Below are positions 6,689 through 14,194 of a stretch of DNA of 14,194 bases, one piece after another; positions within the stretch are counted from its first letter, which is position 1; each line of letters starts with the position of its first letter. Position numbers and translations under genes: made by a program. The notes beneath the pieces are model-generated. The model worked only from the letters and a program-made list of their open reading frames with translations. It did no database searches and was not told where the DNA came from. Source of the stretch: UBA8516 sp035457865 (GTDB taxonomy: Archaea; Thermoproteota; Nitrososphaeria; Nitrososphaerales; Nitrosopumilaceae); assembly GCA_035457865.1 (NCBI GenBank), contig DATIAR010000033.1, forward strand, positions 1 through 14,194. Direction: 5' to 3'.

Positions 6689-7534
6689 TTAGCCGTATGA
6701 TTCGTATTTTACTTCAAAGCTTCCATCTTCACGTTTGTCATGTAGAGTTACAAAACCTTTAGGAGTTAAAAAATCCATTACGCCATCGATTGTTCCTTGC
6801 CATCCACAAATGTAAAACATTGTGTTTTCTTTCGTAATTTTCTCTCCAACAAGTTGTTCCAAAGGCGACATTCCTCCATCTTTTGATCTCAAGAAATTTT
6901 CAACTCTTCCTGTTTGACCTTTCCATGATCTGTTAAACCATTCTTCTGGTCTACTTATAGAAGCTCTATATCTAAAATTCCACTTGTCTTTTCCTCTATC
7001 AAGACTTTCTTCTTCTAATCTAGTAAAAAGTCCTTTGTAGCTTAATTCATCTACATAACTAGCACCGTGCAAGACTACTATCTCTCTTTTATCTCCAACT
7101 GCTTGAAGATGCTGTGCAAAACTTACAAAAGGCGCAATACCTGTACCACCTCCAACGCAAACAATTCTTCTATCATCCTTAGTACCATCATGCAATGTTT
7201 GATTGATTGTTAAAGCATTTCCAGTTGGTTTTCCCAAAGTTACTTGATCTCCCTCACTTGCATAAAATAATGCGGTTGTTACACGGCCAGGTAAAGGTTT
7301 TCGGACCCATCTTATAACAAATTCAAAATATTTTTTGTTTTCGGGATGAGAAGCAATTGAATATGCTCTACGGACAATCTTGTAATTTTCAGATACTACT
7401 GGAATACCTAGGGTAAGAAATTGACCTGCTTCATAATCAGGTATGATGCCATCGTTTGGTATGATACGTAAAGTTACAAGATCTTCTTTGAGTAATTGAA
7501 CATAAGCAATGGTAGCTTTATTCTCTGTTACCAT
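6689..7534 (-). CDS. FAD/NAD(P)-binding oxidoreductase, ferredoxin-NADP reductase type
   Basis: This 281-aa protein has the two-domain fold of ferredoxin/flavodoxin-NAD(P)H reductases. The N-terminal FAD-binding barrel includes AGQFLTLGIP (36-45), RRAYSIAS (55-62; the Arg-x-Tyr-Ser flavin motif) and GRVTTALF (83-90). The NAD(P)-binding domain has VGGGTGIAPF (127-136) and YICGWQGTIDGVMDFL (241-256), the Cys-Gly motif near the active site. The C-terminus has an aromatic Tyr-Glu-Ser-Tyr-Gly tail, placed where related Fpr enzymes stack an aromatic on the flavin. It has no iron-sulfur domain of its own, so it needs an external partner; the ferredoxin-domain protein at 3482-4432 is a candidate. The start is ATG at 7534, with an AT-rich box about 25 bp upstream. 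Oxidoreductases that reduce other acceptors share this fold, so the substrate is not certain. Confidence 0.88.
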   Translation of the reverse strand: MVTENKATIAYVQLLKEDLVTLRIIPNDGIIPDYEAGQFLTLGIPVVSENYKIVRRAYSIASHPENKKYFEFVIRWVRKPLPGRVTTALFYASEGDQVTLGKPTGNALTINQTLHDGTKDDRRIVCVGGGTGIAPFVSFAQHLQAVGDKREIVVLHGASYVDELSYKGLFTRLEEESLDRGKDKWNFRYRASISRPEEWFNRSWKGQTGRVENFLRSKDGGMSPLEQLVGEKITKENTMFYICGWQGTIDGVMDFLTPKGFVTLHDKREDGSFEVKYESYG

Positions 7535-7554
7535 TCTAGATTATTCTTGATACT

Positions 7555-7563
7555 CATTTATTT
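7555..7563 (-). promoter_or_regulatory. Possible TATA box of the FNR-type gene
   Basis: The minus strand reads AAATAAATG, centred about 25 bp before the ATG at 7534. Confidence 0.35.
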
Positions 7564-7648
7564 CCTTTTCATATGGTCATTAGATTTTTATTCACTTGCT
7601 GACCGTGCTACTAACTTTCTTGCATTTCTCCAATTACTACAATGAGGC

Positions 7649-10600
7649 TTACTCTACTGAAATCCGGATCTTTTGACCATCTATATCGTCATCTTTATAG
7701 GATTTTGCCCTGTCTTCAAATGATATTTTTTTAACTCGTACAAGGAAGACAAGCTCTTCCTGTCTTTCTTTTATCATCTCAAGAGATTCGTCATCTAGGT
7801 CTATAATGTAGGCAGTCTCAAGAATGTCAGTAGGATTGTAGCCACGTTCCTTTCTCAAAGCCTGCAATCTTCTTGCAACATCTCGTATCAAGCCACGGGC
7901 CATCATCTCATGATTTCTTGCTGCAGATACAAATACAATCAAGGAATCTCGTTTTGCCATTGCGTATTCTGGTTGTTCTATGAAATCTATGATGAAGTCT
8001 TCTTTATCAAGTGTTATCTTGTTTGTATCAAGTTCAAAAACATGATTTCCATTCTGCAAAAGGTCGTCTACAATCTTTCTTGGGTTTGTTTCTAAAAACT
8101 TTGTCAAGAGCTTGGGCAAGTCTTGTTTTGCTTTAGGCCCAATCTTTTTGCGTTCTAGTTCTACTTTAGGAATTATTGGTAGGTTCAATTTCAAAAGTTG
8201 TGCAACAAGATCAAGACCTTCTTTCTTTTCAAGTTCTGTTATGTCATATTTTTCTACATTTAGTTGTGAAAGTAAAAGACTTGAAAGCGATTCTAGTTTT
8301 TGTTTCTGAGATTTTTCAACGCAGATGATTGCTTCATTTAATGGCCATCTTCTTTTTAGTTTACCTTTCATTCTTGCTGCGGCAGAAACAGAAACAACCT
8401 CTTTCATCAAATCAAATGCTTCCTCTACACTATCATTGATTAATGATTTTTGTGGCTCAGGCCAACTCTCCAACAGAATTGTTTTCTTTTGACCAAACAT
8501 TGCTCCATGGAGATGCTCTGTAGTAAAAGGACAAATTGGGTGCAACATGATATCAAAAGATCTGAGGATCTCTGACAAAGTAGCGTATATTGCAAATCTT
8601 CTTTCCTTTTGGGAATCATCCTCTGCCCAAATCTCAGGTCTTGTTATTGGAATGTAAACTTGGCTAACAGAATTTATGATAAAATCATCTAATGCTTTTG
8701 CTGCCTCATGGAATCTGCAATTATTCTGAGATTCTGCAACAGATGAAATGAGTTTTTGAAGTTTTGATAAAATCCAGACTTCTGGAGATTTGATTAGGTC
8801 CTTCTTTTTTGCCCACTCTAAAGTATGTAATTTTTCAAACTTGTCATACTCACTATTTTGTTTCAAATAAAGATGCAAATGGTACAGTGTACTAAGAACT
8901 TGGTAAGGTCTTGACATCAATTCATCAGTGCTAAAGTTGAGTGGTTCTATAGGACTTGATTTCCATATGAAATAGAATCTAATAAGATCCACTGGATATT
9001 TTGTCATAAGTTCAATTGCATCCAAGACGTTTCCAAGACTTTTGCTCATCTTGTTGCCATTTTTATCAAGAACATGACCTTGAAACAAAAATGACTTGAA
9101 GGGAGAAACCGGTTTGTTGTTAAATATCACATTCTCCATAAGAAGTGTGTATGCCCAACCACGTGTTTGATCTATTCCTTCAGTAAGGAAAACAGCCGGA
9201 ATGTTTTCTGTATATTCTGCGTCAGTTAGTGACGCATATGGTGCGGCACCACTGTTGTGCCATGTATCCAACACAAATGGCTCTCGTTCCATCCTTGAAT
9301 TGCATTTTTTACATTTTATTACAATTTTATCTATCCATGGTCTATGTAGTTCAAAGTTTTTGCCATCTGGAAGCTCTGACGCATTATCAATTATCTCTTT
9401 TCTTGAAAAAAACCATGCATGTTCACCACAATTTTTACAGTTCCAACATGGCAAAGGGCATCCCCAAATTCTTTCTCGTGATATGCCCCATGGGTGCTTG
9501 TCTTTGATTATTTCAAGAAATCTATTCTTTGGAGGATCAAAAAAATACTCTACGTTGCTAGCGGCCTCTATAGCTTTCTCCCCAAGTCGGTCCAAAAAGT
9601 AGAAAAACCCTCTTCTTGCAAGCCATAACAGCTTGTGATGCGAACGCCAGCACAATGGATACTGGTGTTTTATCTTGCCTATCTTGACAAGTGCTCCTCT
9701 ATCACGTAATGCATCTACAATTCTTTCATCTGAATCTCTGACAAATAATCCTGTATATGCTCCAGCCTTGTCTGTAAATTTAGCTTCATCATTGATTGGA
9801 TTGTTATATGGCATTGATCTTTTTTTTGCAATTTCAAAATCTTCTTCACCGTTTACTGGAGAAAGATGAACAAGACCACTGCCAGTTTGGATATCGACAA
9901 AATTTTCTGCCACCGTTGTATGAAATTTTGGATTTTTTAGAGCTAATTCTTTTAACTCAGGTATCTGATCAAGCAATGGGTGAACGTATCTTCTTCCTTC
10001 CATCTCAGAACCTTTGACTGTTTTCGAGATTTTGTAATCTTCTATCCTTACTTCTTTCATAAATTCTTGTAATCTTTTTTCACCAACAAGCCATGTTTCG
10101 TTCCCAACTATGGTATAGACATAATTTTCATCTGGGTTTACTCCAACCATGGCATCTGTAACAAGAGTAAAGGGCATGGTTGTCCATACGATTAGAAACA
10201 AATTTTCATCTTGTAGCTTTACCTTGTAGTAAAGTGAAGGATCTTGAACGGTTTCATATCCTTGATTGACTTCAGAGTGACTAAGCGAGGTCTGACAGCT
10301 AGGACAGTATGCAACAACACGAAATCCTTCTGAGAGAATCCCATTTTCATGTGCTTTTTTGAGATACTGCCATTCACGTTCAATGTATTGATCTTTGTAT
10401 GTCCAATATGCTTTTTCCTGATTAAATGACATTCCAAGCATCTTGTCTGCCTCAACCCATTTTTCATGAAATCTGTGAACAATCTTTTTGCATTCTAAAA
10501 CGATCTTTTCAACTCCTGCTGATTCGATTACTTCTGACTTACTACCTTCAATACCAAGTTCTTTTTCAGCTTGTAATTCAACTGGAAGTCCTTGTGTATC

Positions 10601-10849
10601 CCATCCTGCGTTGAATATGACTTTGCTTCCACACAAAGTCGTGTATCTGTACCATAGATCTTTGATCACACGACCACGTAAATGACCTGCGTGTGGTACC
10701 CCATTCATTGTAGGTGGGCCCTCAATGAACGCAGTTTTTTTTGTTTTATTAGGAGATTCAAAAATTAGTTTTTGAAGATCAATATGCGAAAGATTATTTC
10801 TGATTTCTTCCTCTATCTTTTTTGCATTAAATTCAGACGATATGTCCAT
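7649..10849 (-). CDS. ileS: Isoleucine-tRNA ligase
   Basis: This 1066-aa class I aminoacyl-tRNA synthetase charges tRNA-Ile with isoleucine. The HIGH signature appears as HAGH (53-56) within PPTMNGVPHAGHLRGR, followed by GWDTQGLPVE (82-91). YCPSCQTSLSHSEV marks the entry to the editing domain. A zinc-binding cluster is formed by Cys464, Cys468, Cys471 and Cys474, with a second Cys pair (CKKC) further on. LDTWHNSGAAPYAS and GIDQTRGW precede the KMSKS loop, which is intact at 600-604. The anticodon-binding and C-terminal domains follow. DTWHNSG in place of the bacterial DVWFDSG, together with the length, points to the archaeal/eukaryotic type. The start is ATG at 10849. The ORF is uninterrupted. 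The gene is 43 bp downstream of the trmB-like gene on the same strand but has its own TATA-like box. Confidence 0.97.
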   Translation of the reverse strand: MDISSEFNAKKIEEEIRNNLSHIDLQKLIFESPNKTKKTAFIEGPPTMNGVPHAGHLRGRVIKDLWYRYTTLCGSKVIFNAGWDTQGLPVELQAEKELGIEGSKSEVIESAGVEKIVLECKKIVHRFHEKWVEADKMLGMSFNQEKAYWTYKDQYIEREWQYLKKAHENGILSEGFRVVAYCPSCQTSLSHSEVNQGYETVQDPSLYYKVKLQDENLFLIVWTTMPFTLVTDAMVGVNPDENYVYTIVGNETWLVGEKRLQEFMKEVRIEDYKISKTVKGSEMEGRRYVHPLLDQIPELKELALKNPKFHTTVAENFVDIQTGSGLVHLSPVNGEEDFEIAKKRSMPYNNPINDEAKFTDKAGAYTGLFVRDSDERIVDALRDRGALVKIGKIKHQYPLCWRSHHKLLWLARRGFFYFLDRLGEKAIEAASNVEYFFDPPKNRFLEIIKDKHPWGISRERIWGCPLPCWNCKNCGEHAWFFSRKEIIDNASELPDGKNFELHRPWIDKIVIKCKKCNSRMEREPFVLDTWHNSGAAPYASLTDAEYTENIPAVFLTEGIDQTRGWAYTLLMENVIFNNKPVSPFKSFLFQGHVLDKNGNKMSKSLGNVLDAIELMTKYPVDLIRFYFIWKSSPIEPLNFSTDELMSRPYQVLSTLYHLHLYLKQNSEYDKFEKLHTLEWAKKKDLIKSPEVWILSKLQKLISSVAESQNNCRFHEAAKALDDFIINSVSQVYIPITRPEIWAEDDSQKERRFAIYATLSEILRSFDIMLHPICPFTTEHLHGAMFGQKKTILLESWPEPQKSLINDSVEEAFDLMKEVVSVSAAARMKGKLKRRWPLNEAIICVEKSQKQKLESLSSLLLSQLNVEKYDITELEKKEGLDLVAQLLKLNLPIIPKVELERKKIGPKAKQDLPKLLTKFLETNPRKIVDDLLQNGNHVFELDTNKITLDKEDFIIDFIEQPEYAMAKRDSLIVFVSAARNHEMMARGLIRDVARRLQALRKERGYNPTDILETAYIIDLDDESLEMIKERQEELVFLVRVKKISFEDRAKSYKDDDIDGQKIRISVE

Positions 10850-10873
10850 TTACAGTTCTGGTAAATTCTATGA

Positions 10874-10883
10874 CATTATAAAG
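10874..10883 (-). promoter_or_regulatory. Possible TATA box of ileS
   Basis: The minus strand reads CTTTATAATG, centred about 29 bp before the ileS ATG and inside the 43-bp gap after the trmB-like gene. Confidence 0.45.
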
Positions 10884-10892
10884 TTAACAAGT

Positions 10893-12062
10893 TTAGTTTG
10901 CTTCTAGTTTGGAATCAACTTTAATGTGTATCTTTTCACCACTGTGCTGGTCATGATACATCATTTTTGTTTTGAATCCCTTCTTGCTAAGATATCCATT
11001 TAGAAGCATTGCCCACGGAAGTGAATGTCCGCTATTTAGCTTAGATTCAATAATTATGTGATTTCCTTGTGACTCATATCGTGCTTGACCAGAGCAGGTT
11101 ATTTGTAAAGTAGAATCAACAAGAGTGATTATCTCATCAATTGACTTTGATTCCAAATCTATGCCATTTTTTTGCAAAAATTCCAGCATGTTTATTTCTT
11201 TATTTTTTGAATGTAGCATAAAATTTAGAGCAAAACCAAGACCCCCTTCATTTATTATATCAATTATCTTGAGTACCTCCTGGGCGTCTGTCTTTGTCAT
11301 GGCGCTAAGATTGTTGATTTTTGTAGCATTCTTCCAAGTCTGTTCAAAGAGCTTCGCTTGATTTGTTCCTAACACCTCCGTGGATAGAAAAATTGCACCT
11401 TTCCCGTTGTTGCTATTAATCATAAGTATTTCAGAATCATCAAATGTGATTGAATTGTGGGAAATGTCCGAAGTTTTTATCTTGACTCCATCAGGAATTA
11501 CTTGGAAAGCTTCTGAACCTACAAGACTTGAAGGAATTATTATTCTGATATCGATATTTTTTCTGGCAGCATGAATAAGGCTATCTTTGCATTGTGAAAA
11601 AAGACTCAACCCCCATGAATCAATCATTGCATGAATCGAAGTTTTTGAACCTTCTATCATGGTTTCAAGTTGTTTGAAGACATAGTTTGGAGTTAAATGA
11701 AAATATCTTTTTTCTTCAGAACCGCGTGCCTTTTTGCTGTCTTCGCTTACTTGTTTTAGCTTTGTTACAAGACTATTCATTCCGTTTACTTTGTTAATTT
11801 GTTCTTGAACTATTTCATCAAAAGCGTCTTCAGGAGATATTCCTGTACACATTATTGGTTTACTTTTTGATATTATGGCAAGTTTTTTCTTTACAAGCTT
11901 TAGTAAAGTTGGATATACCTTTGTTCTTGGAAGATCAGAATAGTAGGCAAGTTCGCCAGCAGAAATTGTACCTTTTGTTATCAAGGTAACATATGCGTGG
12001 GCTTCATATTTACTTAAACCAAACTCTTCTAGACTTACTGCTAAGTCCTGTCCTTTTACCAT
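10893..12062 (-). CDS. TrmB-family transcriptional regulator
   Basis: This 389-aa protein starts with a TrmB-type winged helix-turn-helix: SLEEFGLSKYEAHAYVTL (10-27), ISAGELAYYSDLPRTKVYPT (33-52; recognition helix around LPRTKVY), and the wing to about 75. A coiled linker (about 80-115) leads to a phospholipase-D-like effector domain (about 120-250), typical of TrmB proteins, with DDSEILMI (208-215) and LFEQTWKNA (238-246). A third region (about 255-389) ends in an alpha/beta module, GHSLPWAMLLNGYLSKKGFK (344-363), that I do not recognise. The ligand cannot be told; known TrmB relatives sense sugars, but in thaumarchaea the family has diversified. The start is ATG at 12062. The gene is divergent from the cdv-like operon, and an inverted repeat over its probable promoter suggests autoregulation. 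Confidence 0.88.
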   Translation of the reverse strand: MVKGQDLAVSLEEFGLSKYEAHAYVTLITKGTISAGELAYYSDLPRTKVYPTLLKLVKKKLAIISKSKPIMCTGISPEDAFDEIVQEQINKVNGMNSLVTKLKQVSEDSKKARGSEEKRYFHLTPNYVFKQLETMIEGSKTSIHAMIDSWGLSLFSQCKDSLIHAARKNIDIRIIIPSSLVGSEAFQVIPDGVKIKTSDISHNSITFDDSEILMINSNNGKGAIFLSTEVLGTNQAKLFEQTWKNATKINNLSAMTKTDAQEVLKIIDIINEGGLGFALNFMLHSKNKEINMLEFLQKNGIDLESKSIDEIITLVDSTLQITCSGQARYESQGNHIIIESKLNSGHSLPWAMLLNGYLSKKGFKTKMMYHDQHSGEKIHIKVDSKLEAN

Positions 12063-12076
12063 GCCAAACTTTTGTT

Positions 12077-12091
12077 ACTTACAAGGTAAGT
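12077..12091 (-). promoter_or_regulatory. Perfect inverted repeat, candidate operator of the trmB-like gene
   Basis: ACTTAC and GTAAGT flank a 3-bp spacer (AAG on the plus strand), 15 bp in all. It lies 15-29 bp before the ATG of the trmB-like gene and overlaps the only TATA-like stretch there (minus-strand ATTTAAC, about 12088-12094). A dimeric winged-helix protein bound here would block its own promoter. That is an inference from position; the motif was not matched to a known TrmB site. Confidence 0.4.
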
Positions 12092-12189
12092 TAAATAGCT
12101 AAATTGATTGGACAAATGTTTGAAAAAATACTAAGCTGTATCTGCAGATGGTGTTACTATAGTCACACAAAACCGCGCAACACGAGTTT

Positions 12190-12200
12190 GATATACAAAA
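12190..12200 (+). promoter_or_regulatory. Possible TATA box of the cdvB-like/cdvC operon
   Basis: GATATACAAAA is centred about 26 bp before the ATG at 12220. This distance favours ATG 12220 over the TTG at 12211 as the start, since a leaderless mRNA would begin at that ATG. Confidence 0.45.
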
Positions 12201-12219
12201 ATCCACCATTTTGAATTGT

Positions 12220-12780
12220 ATGTCTGTGCAACCAAAATGGGAGATAAACCATGTGACAACAAATGCAATCATGCGAACAAGTACATTAAAGCCAAGGCTT
12301 GATTACGCCACCGCACTTGTTGACAAGACACTTGATATGCTCATTCAAAAAAGATCTGAGCTTAGCAAAATCAATCTGTCTCTTTATGCAAAAACAAACA
12401 AAGGTATTCTGATTTCAGAATTCAAAGAAAAACTTGTTTTCGAGTTAGAAATTTCTCGCGCAATAGAGTCATTAAGACAAGCTAGAAGATGTTTAGATTC
12501 TGTTTTTGGATTAGGAAATATCATGCTTGTACTTGCTCCAACAATATCTATTGTAAGAACAGTACGTTCACAACTGTTTGGTTTACTCGTTGATACAGAT
12601 GTATCTCTTGGTGAACTATCCTTAGTACTTGGAGGCCTTATCATTGATGCCGGTCATCTTACAGGTGCAAATCTAGACTTTGAAGAGGCAAATCGGCAGT
12701 CTTGCTCACTCTTGGATGAAGCTAAATTGATTGCTGACTCTAAAATTTACAAGCAGTTCCCTAATGTAGATTTCTTGTAA
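12220..12780 (+). CDS. ESCRT-III/CdvB-like protein
   Basis: This 186-aa protein resembles the archaeal ESCRT-III (CdvB) core. The pattern is that of helices alpha1-alpha5: a helix with basic residues (about 30-50), a helix equivalent to the family's conserved acid-Ile-x-x-Ala-Ile segment (FELEISRAIESLRQARRCLDS, split at 74-94), a hydrophobic helix NIMLVLAPTISIVRTVRS (100-117) that parallels the CdvB LAPAVSVIKSIR region, and LLDEAKLIADSKI (164-176) matching the family's LEEAKKxAExK. The C-terminus stops soon after this, so there is no winged-helix domain of the kind that binds CdvA, as in the shorter CdvB paralogues. ESCRT-III proteins polymerise on membranes for cell division, and Vps4/CdvC remodels them. 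The gene leads an operon with cdvC, which supports the call. The TTG at 12211 is the alternative start. Assignment is by pattern, without a search. Confidence 0.72.
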   Translation: MSVQPKWEINHVTTNAIMRTSTLKPRLDYATALVDKTLDMLIQKRSELSKINLSLYAKTNKGILISEFKEKLVFELEISRAIESLRQARRCLDSVFGLGNIMLVLAPTISIVRTVRSQLFGLLVDTDVSLGELSLVLGGLIIDAGHLTGANLDFEEANRQSCSLLDEAKLIADSKIYKQFPNVDFL

Positions 12781-12792
12781 GCATGAGTCGTT

Positions 12793-13308
12793 ATGCTCAA
12801 TTTTAAAAAAGACAAGTCAGTTAAAGACATTCCAAACCATTTAGACCAGATAAGATTCCTTTCATCCAAAATAGAACAAAAAATTATACAAAAGGGCATA
12901 GACAAGGATGATCAATTCGTAGAAACCCTGTCAGTAGAGGAGCTAAAGGATCTTAGACAAGTTATGCTGGCAGCCGATTACTTGTTATCAAAATACCAAG
13001 CTAAAAAAGACATTAAAGAGTTCTTGGAGGAATTTATAGGAATCATCATGCATGCAGCTAACTCCGTAAACATACTGAGAGATGATATGGATGATCTTCT
13101 CATATCTGCAGAAACTGCTCTAAAACAGATTCAAGATTTACATGAGGATGTTACTCAGAACATGGCCTTAGGAAGATTTGTACAAAAGAGTCTTGATGAA
13201 TATAAAGAACAAAAGATAGAGCCACTCTCTAGTTCAATTAATTTAACCAATACTACTACACCAGTTTACACACAAGCATACCTAACAAAAACCGCAGTGG
13301 AAATTTAG
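12793..13308 (+). CDS. Helical protein of the cdv-like operon, unknown family
   Basis: This 171-aa protein is not recognised. Residues 1-15 are basic, followed by charged helices: about 17-35 (DQIRFLSSKIEQKIIQKG), 47-75 (VEELKDLRQVMLAADYLLSKYQ), 77-95 (KDIKEFLEEFIGIIMHAANS) and 97-142 (LRDDMDDLLISAETALKQIQ and onward). The last 25 residues or so are Thr- and Ser-rich (NLTNTTTPVYTQAY) and probably unstructured. There is no membrane segment and there are no Cys residues. The start is ATG at 12793, 12 bp after the CdvB-like gene and 8 bp before cdvC, so all three are very likely one transcript. The size and helix content suit an ESCRT-III-like or adaptor protein, but the CdvB motifs seen in its neighbour are not visible here. 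Its role is inferred only from its position. Confidence 0.85.
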   Translation: MLNFKKDKSVKDIPNHLDQIRFLSSKIEQKIIQKGIDKDDQFVETLSVEELKDLRQVMLAADYLLSKYQAKKDIKEFLEEFIGIIMHAANSVNILRDDMDDLLISAETALKQIQDLHEDVTQNMALGRFVQKSLDEYKEQKIEPLSSSINLTNTTTPVYTQAYLTKTAVEI

Positions 13309-13315
13309 TTGTGGT

Positions 13316-14194
13316 ATGAGTCTAGCTCCTCAAGAATTAGAAAATAGTGCAAGCAAATTTGCCGCTGAGGCAATCAAACTTGATTCTCAAGGTGCACGAG
13401 GCATGGCTATAACAAATTACCAAAGAGCAATAGAATCTCTTGTAAAACTAATACAACTGTATCCTGATAACAAACTAAACAAAGTCTACATGGAGCGTTC
13501 TGCAGCGTATCAGAATAGGATAAAGGCATTACAGCTAACTAATGTTGCATTAGAACCAGTGGTAGATCCCAAAGCAACCCCTGAACAACAAAAACAACAA
13601 CTTGCTAAAAATGACTTTGATGAGATGGTAATGAAAGAAAAGCCCAACGTTAGCTGGGAAGAGGTAATTGGCCTTGATGATGCAAAAAGTGCGCTACGGG
13701 AATCAATAGTATATCCAAGTAAGAGACCGGATCTTTTTCCACTTGGATGGCCAAGAGGAATGTTGCTTTATGGTCCACCTGGTTGTGGAAAAACAATTCT
13801 TGCCGCAGCTACTGCAAGTGAAATTGATGGTTATTTCATTAACGTTGACGCCGCTTCGATGATGAGTAAGTGGCTTGGTGAAGCAGAAAAAAATGTATCT
13901 AAACTTTTTACCATGGCCCGTGGGTATGCTGAAAAAGAAGGCTTACCAGTAATATTATTTGTTGACGAGGTAGATTCACTTTTAGGAAACAGAAACAGCG
14001 AAGTCGGTGGAGAGATTAGGGTAAAAAATCAATTCCTTACAGAAATGGATGGAATTAACGGTAAAGGAAAAGACTTGAAATTATACGTAATTGGTGCAAC
14101 AAACAAACCTTGGAGTCTTGACTGGCCGTTTCTTAGAAGATTTACAAAGAGAATCTATGTTCCTCTTCCTACACTTGATGCAAGAACAAACTTG
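13316..14194 (+). CDS. cdvC: CdvC / Vps4-like AAA ATPase (partial, 3' end beyond window)
   Basis: The first 293 residues are present; the ORF is open at the window edge. An N-terminal helical region (about 5-75; SASKFAAEAIKLDSQGARG, AITNYQRAIESLVKLIQ) fits a three-helix MIT domain, the part that binds ESCRT-III tails. A linker with KATPEQQKQQLA follows. The AAA domain shows Walker A GPPGCGKT (153-160), the pore loop SKWLGE (184-189), Walker B ILFVDEVD (213-220), sensor 1 GATNKP (260-265) and the Arg fingers in FLRRFTKRI (272-280), nearly as in Vps4. The enzyme uses ATP to disassemble ESCRT-III polymers during cell division in the Cdv system. The start is ATG at 13316, 7 bp after the previous gene. 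Unlike the crenarchaeal cdvABC order, the upstream genes here are a short CdvB-like protein and an unknown protein. Confidence 0.93.
   Translation, partial: MSLAPQELENSASKFAAEAIKLDSQGARGMAITNYQRAIESLVKLIQLYPDNKLNKVYMERSAAYQNRIKALQLTNVALEPVVDPKATPEQQKQQLAKNDFDEMVMKEKPNVSWEEVIGLDDAKSALRESIVYPSKRPDLFPLGWPRGMLLYGPPGCGKTILAAATASEIDGYFINVDAASMMSKWLGEAEKNVSKLFTMARGYAEKEGLPVILFVDEVDSLLGNRNSEVGGEIRVKNQFLTEMDGINGKGKDLKLYVIGATNKPWSLDWPFLRRFTKRIYVPLPTLDARTNL

Noticed and set aside
7572..7640. Forward open frame between the FNR-type gene and ileS (about 22 codons ending TGA)
   Set aside because: It has no start codon and a hydrophobic AT-driven composition; the 114-bp gap shows no other structure.
9201..9602. 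Long forward open frames opposite ileS
   Set aside because: They are antisense to a complete, motif-bearing IleRS and have low-complexity Ser/Phe-rich products typical of shadow frames.
12211..12219. TTG start nine bases upstream of ATG 12220
   Set aside because: It is possible, but the TATA box spacing and the preference for ATG favour 12220.

Overview
The window looks like chromosomal DNA of an ammonia-oxidising thaumarchaeon (Nitrososphaerota, Nitrosopumilus/Nitrosarchaeum-like). The DNA is AT-rich and densely packed. It carries an archaeal L40e ribosomal protein, an archaeal-type IleRS, a TrmB-family regulator, a Sulfolobus-like ferredoxin domain and a Vps4/CdvC-type ATPase. TATA-like boxes lie about 23-30 bp before most start codons, as expected for leaderless archaeal transcripts. 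No rRNA, tRNA, CRISPR array or insertion sequence was seen. The genus is inferred from memory of families, not from a search.

Left part (1-4432). After the tail of an upstream gene there is a short TTG-started protein with a possible zinc knuckle. A minus-strand block follows. In transcription order it holds a ferredoxin with a large unknown N-terminal domain, a 109-aa unknown protein, sucC and sucD (overlapping by 8 bp), and a 55-aa L40e protein.

Middle part (4433-7534). A two-gene plus-strand unit encodes an Ala/Lys-rich helical protein and a glutamyl-tRNA-reductase-like protein. The latter lacks both the catalytic Cys and the assisting His of the family. About 270 bp of mostly non-coding DNA with a possible gene remnant comes next, then a 54-aa DUF1059-like protein. 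A minus-strand FAD/NAD(P) oxidoreductase faces it.

Right part (7649-14194). Minus-strand ileS and a TrmB-family regulator are followed by a divergent intergenic region with a perfect 15-bp inverted repeat over the probable trmB promoter. A tight plus-strand operon begins there: an ESCRT-III/CdvB-like protein, a helical protein of unknown family, and CdvC (Vps4-like AAA ATPase with an N-terminal MIT-like region), which runs off the window. Gaps are 12 and 7 bp.

The two strongest leads are this operon, which pairs an ESCRT-III-like protein and an unknown partner with the Vps4 ATPase, and the GluTR-like protein with a substituted active site.
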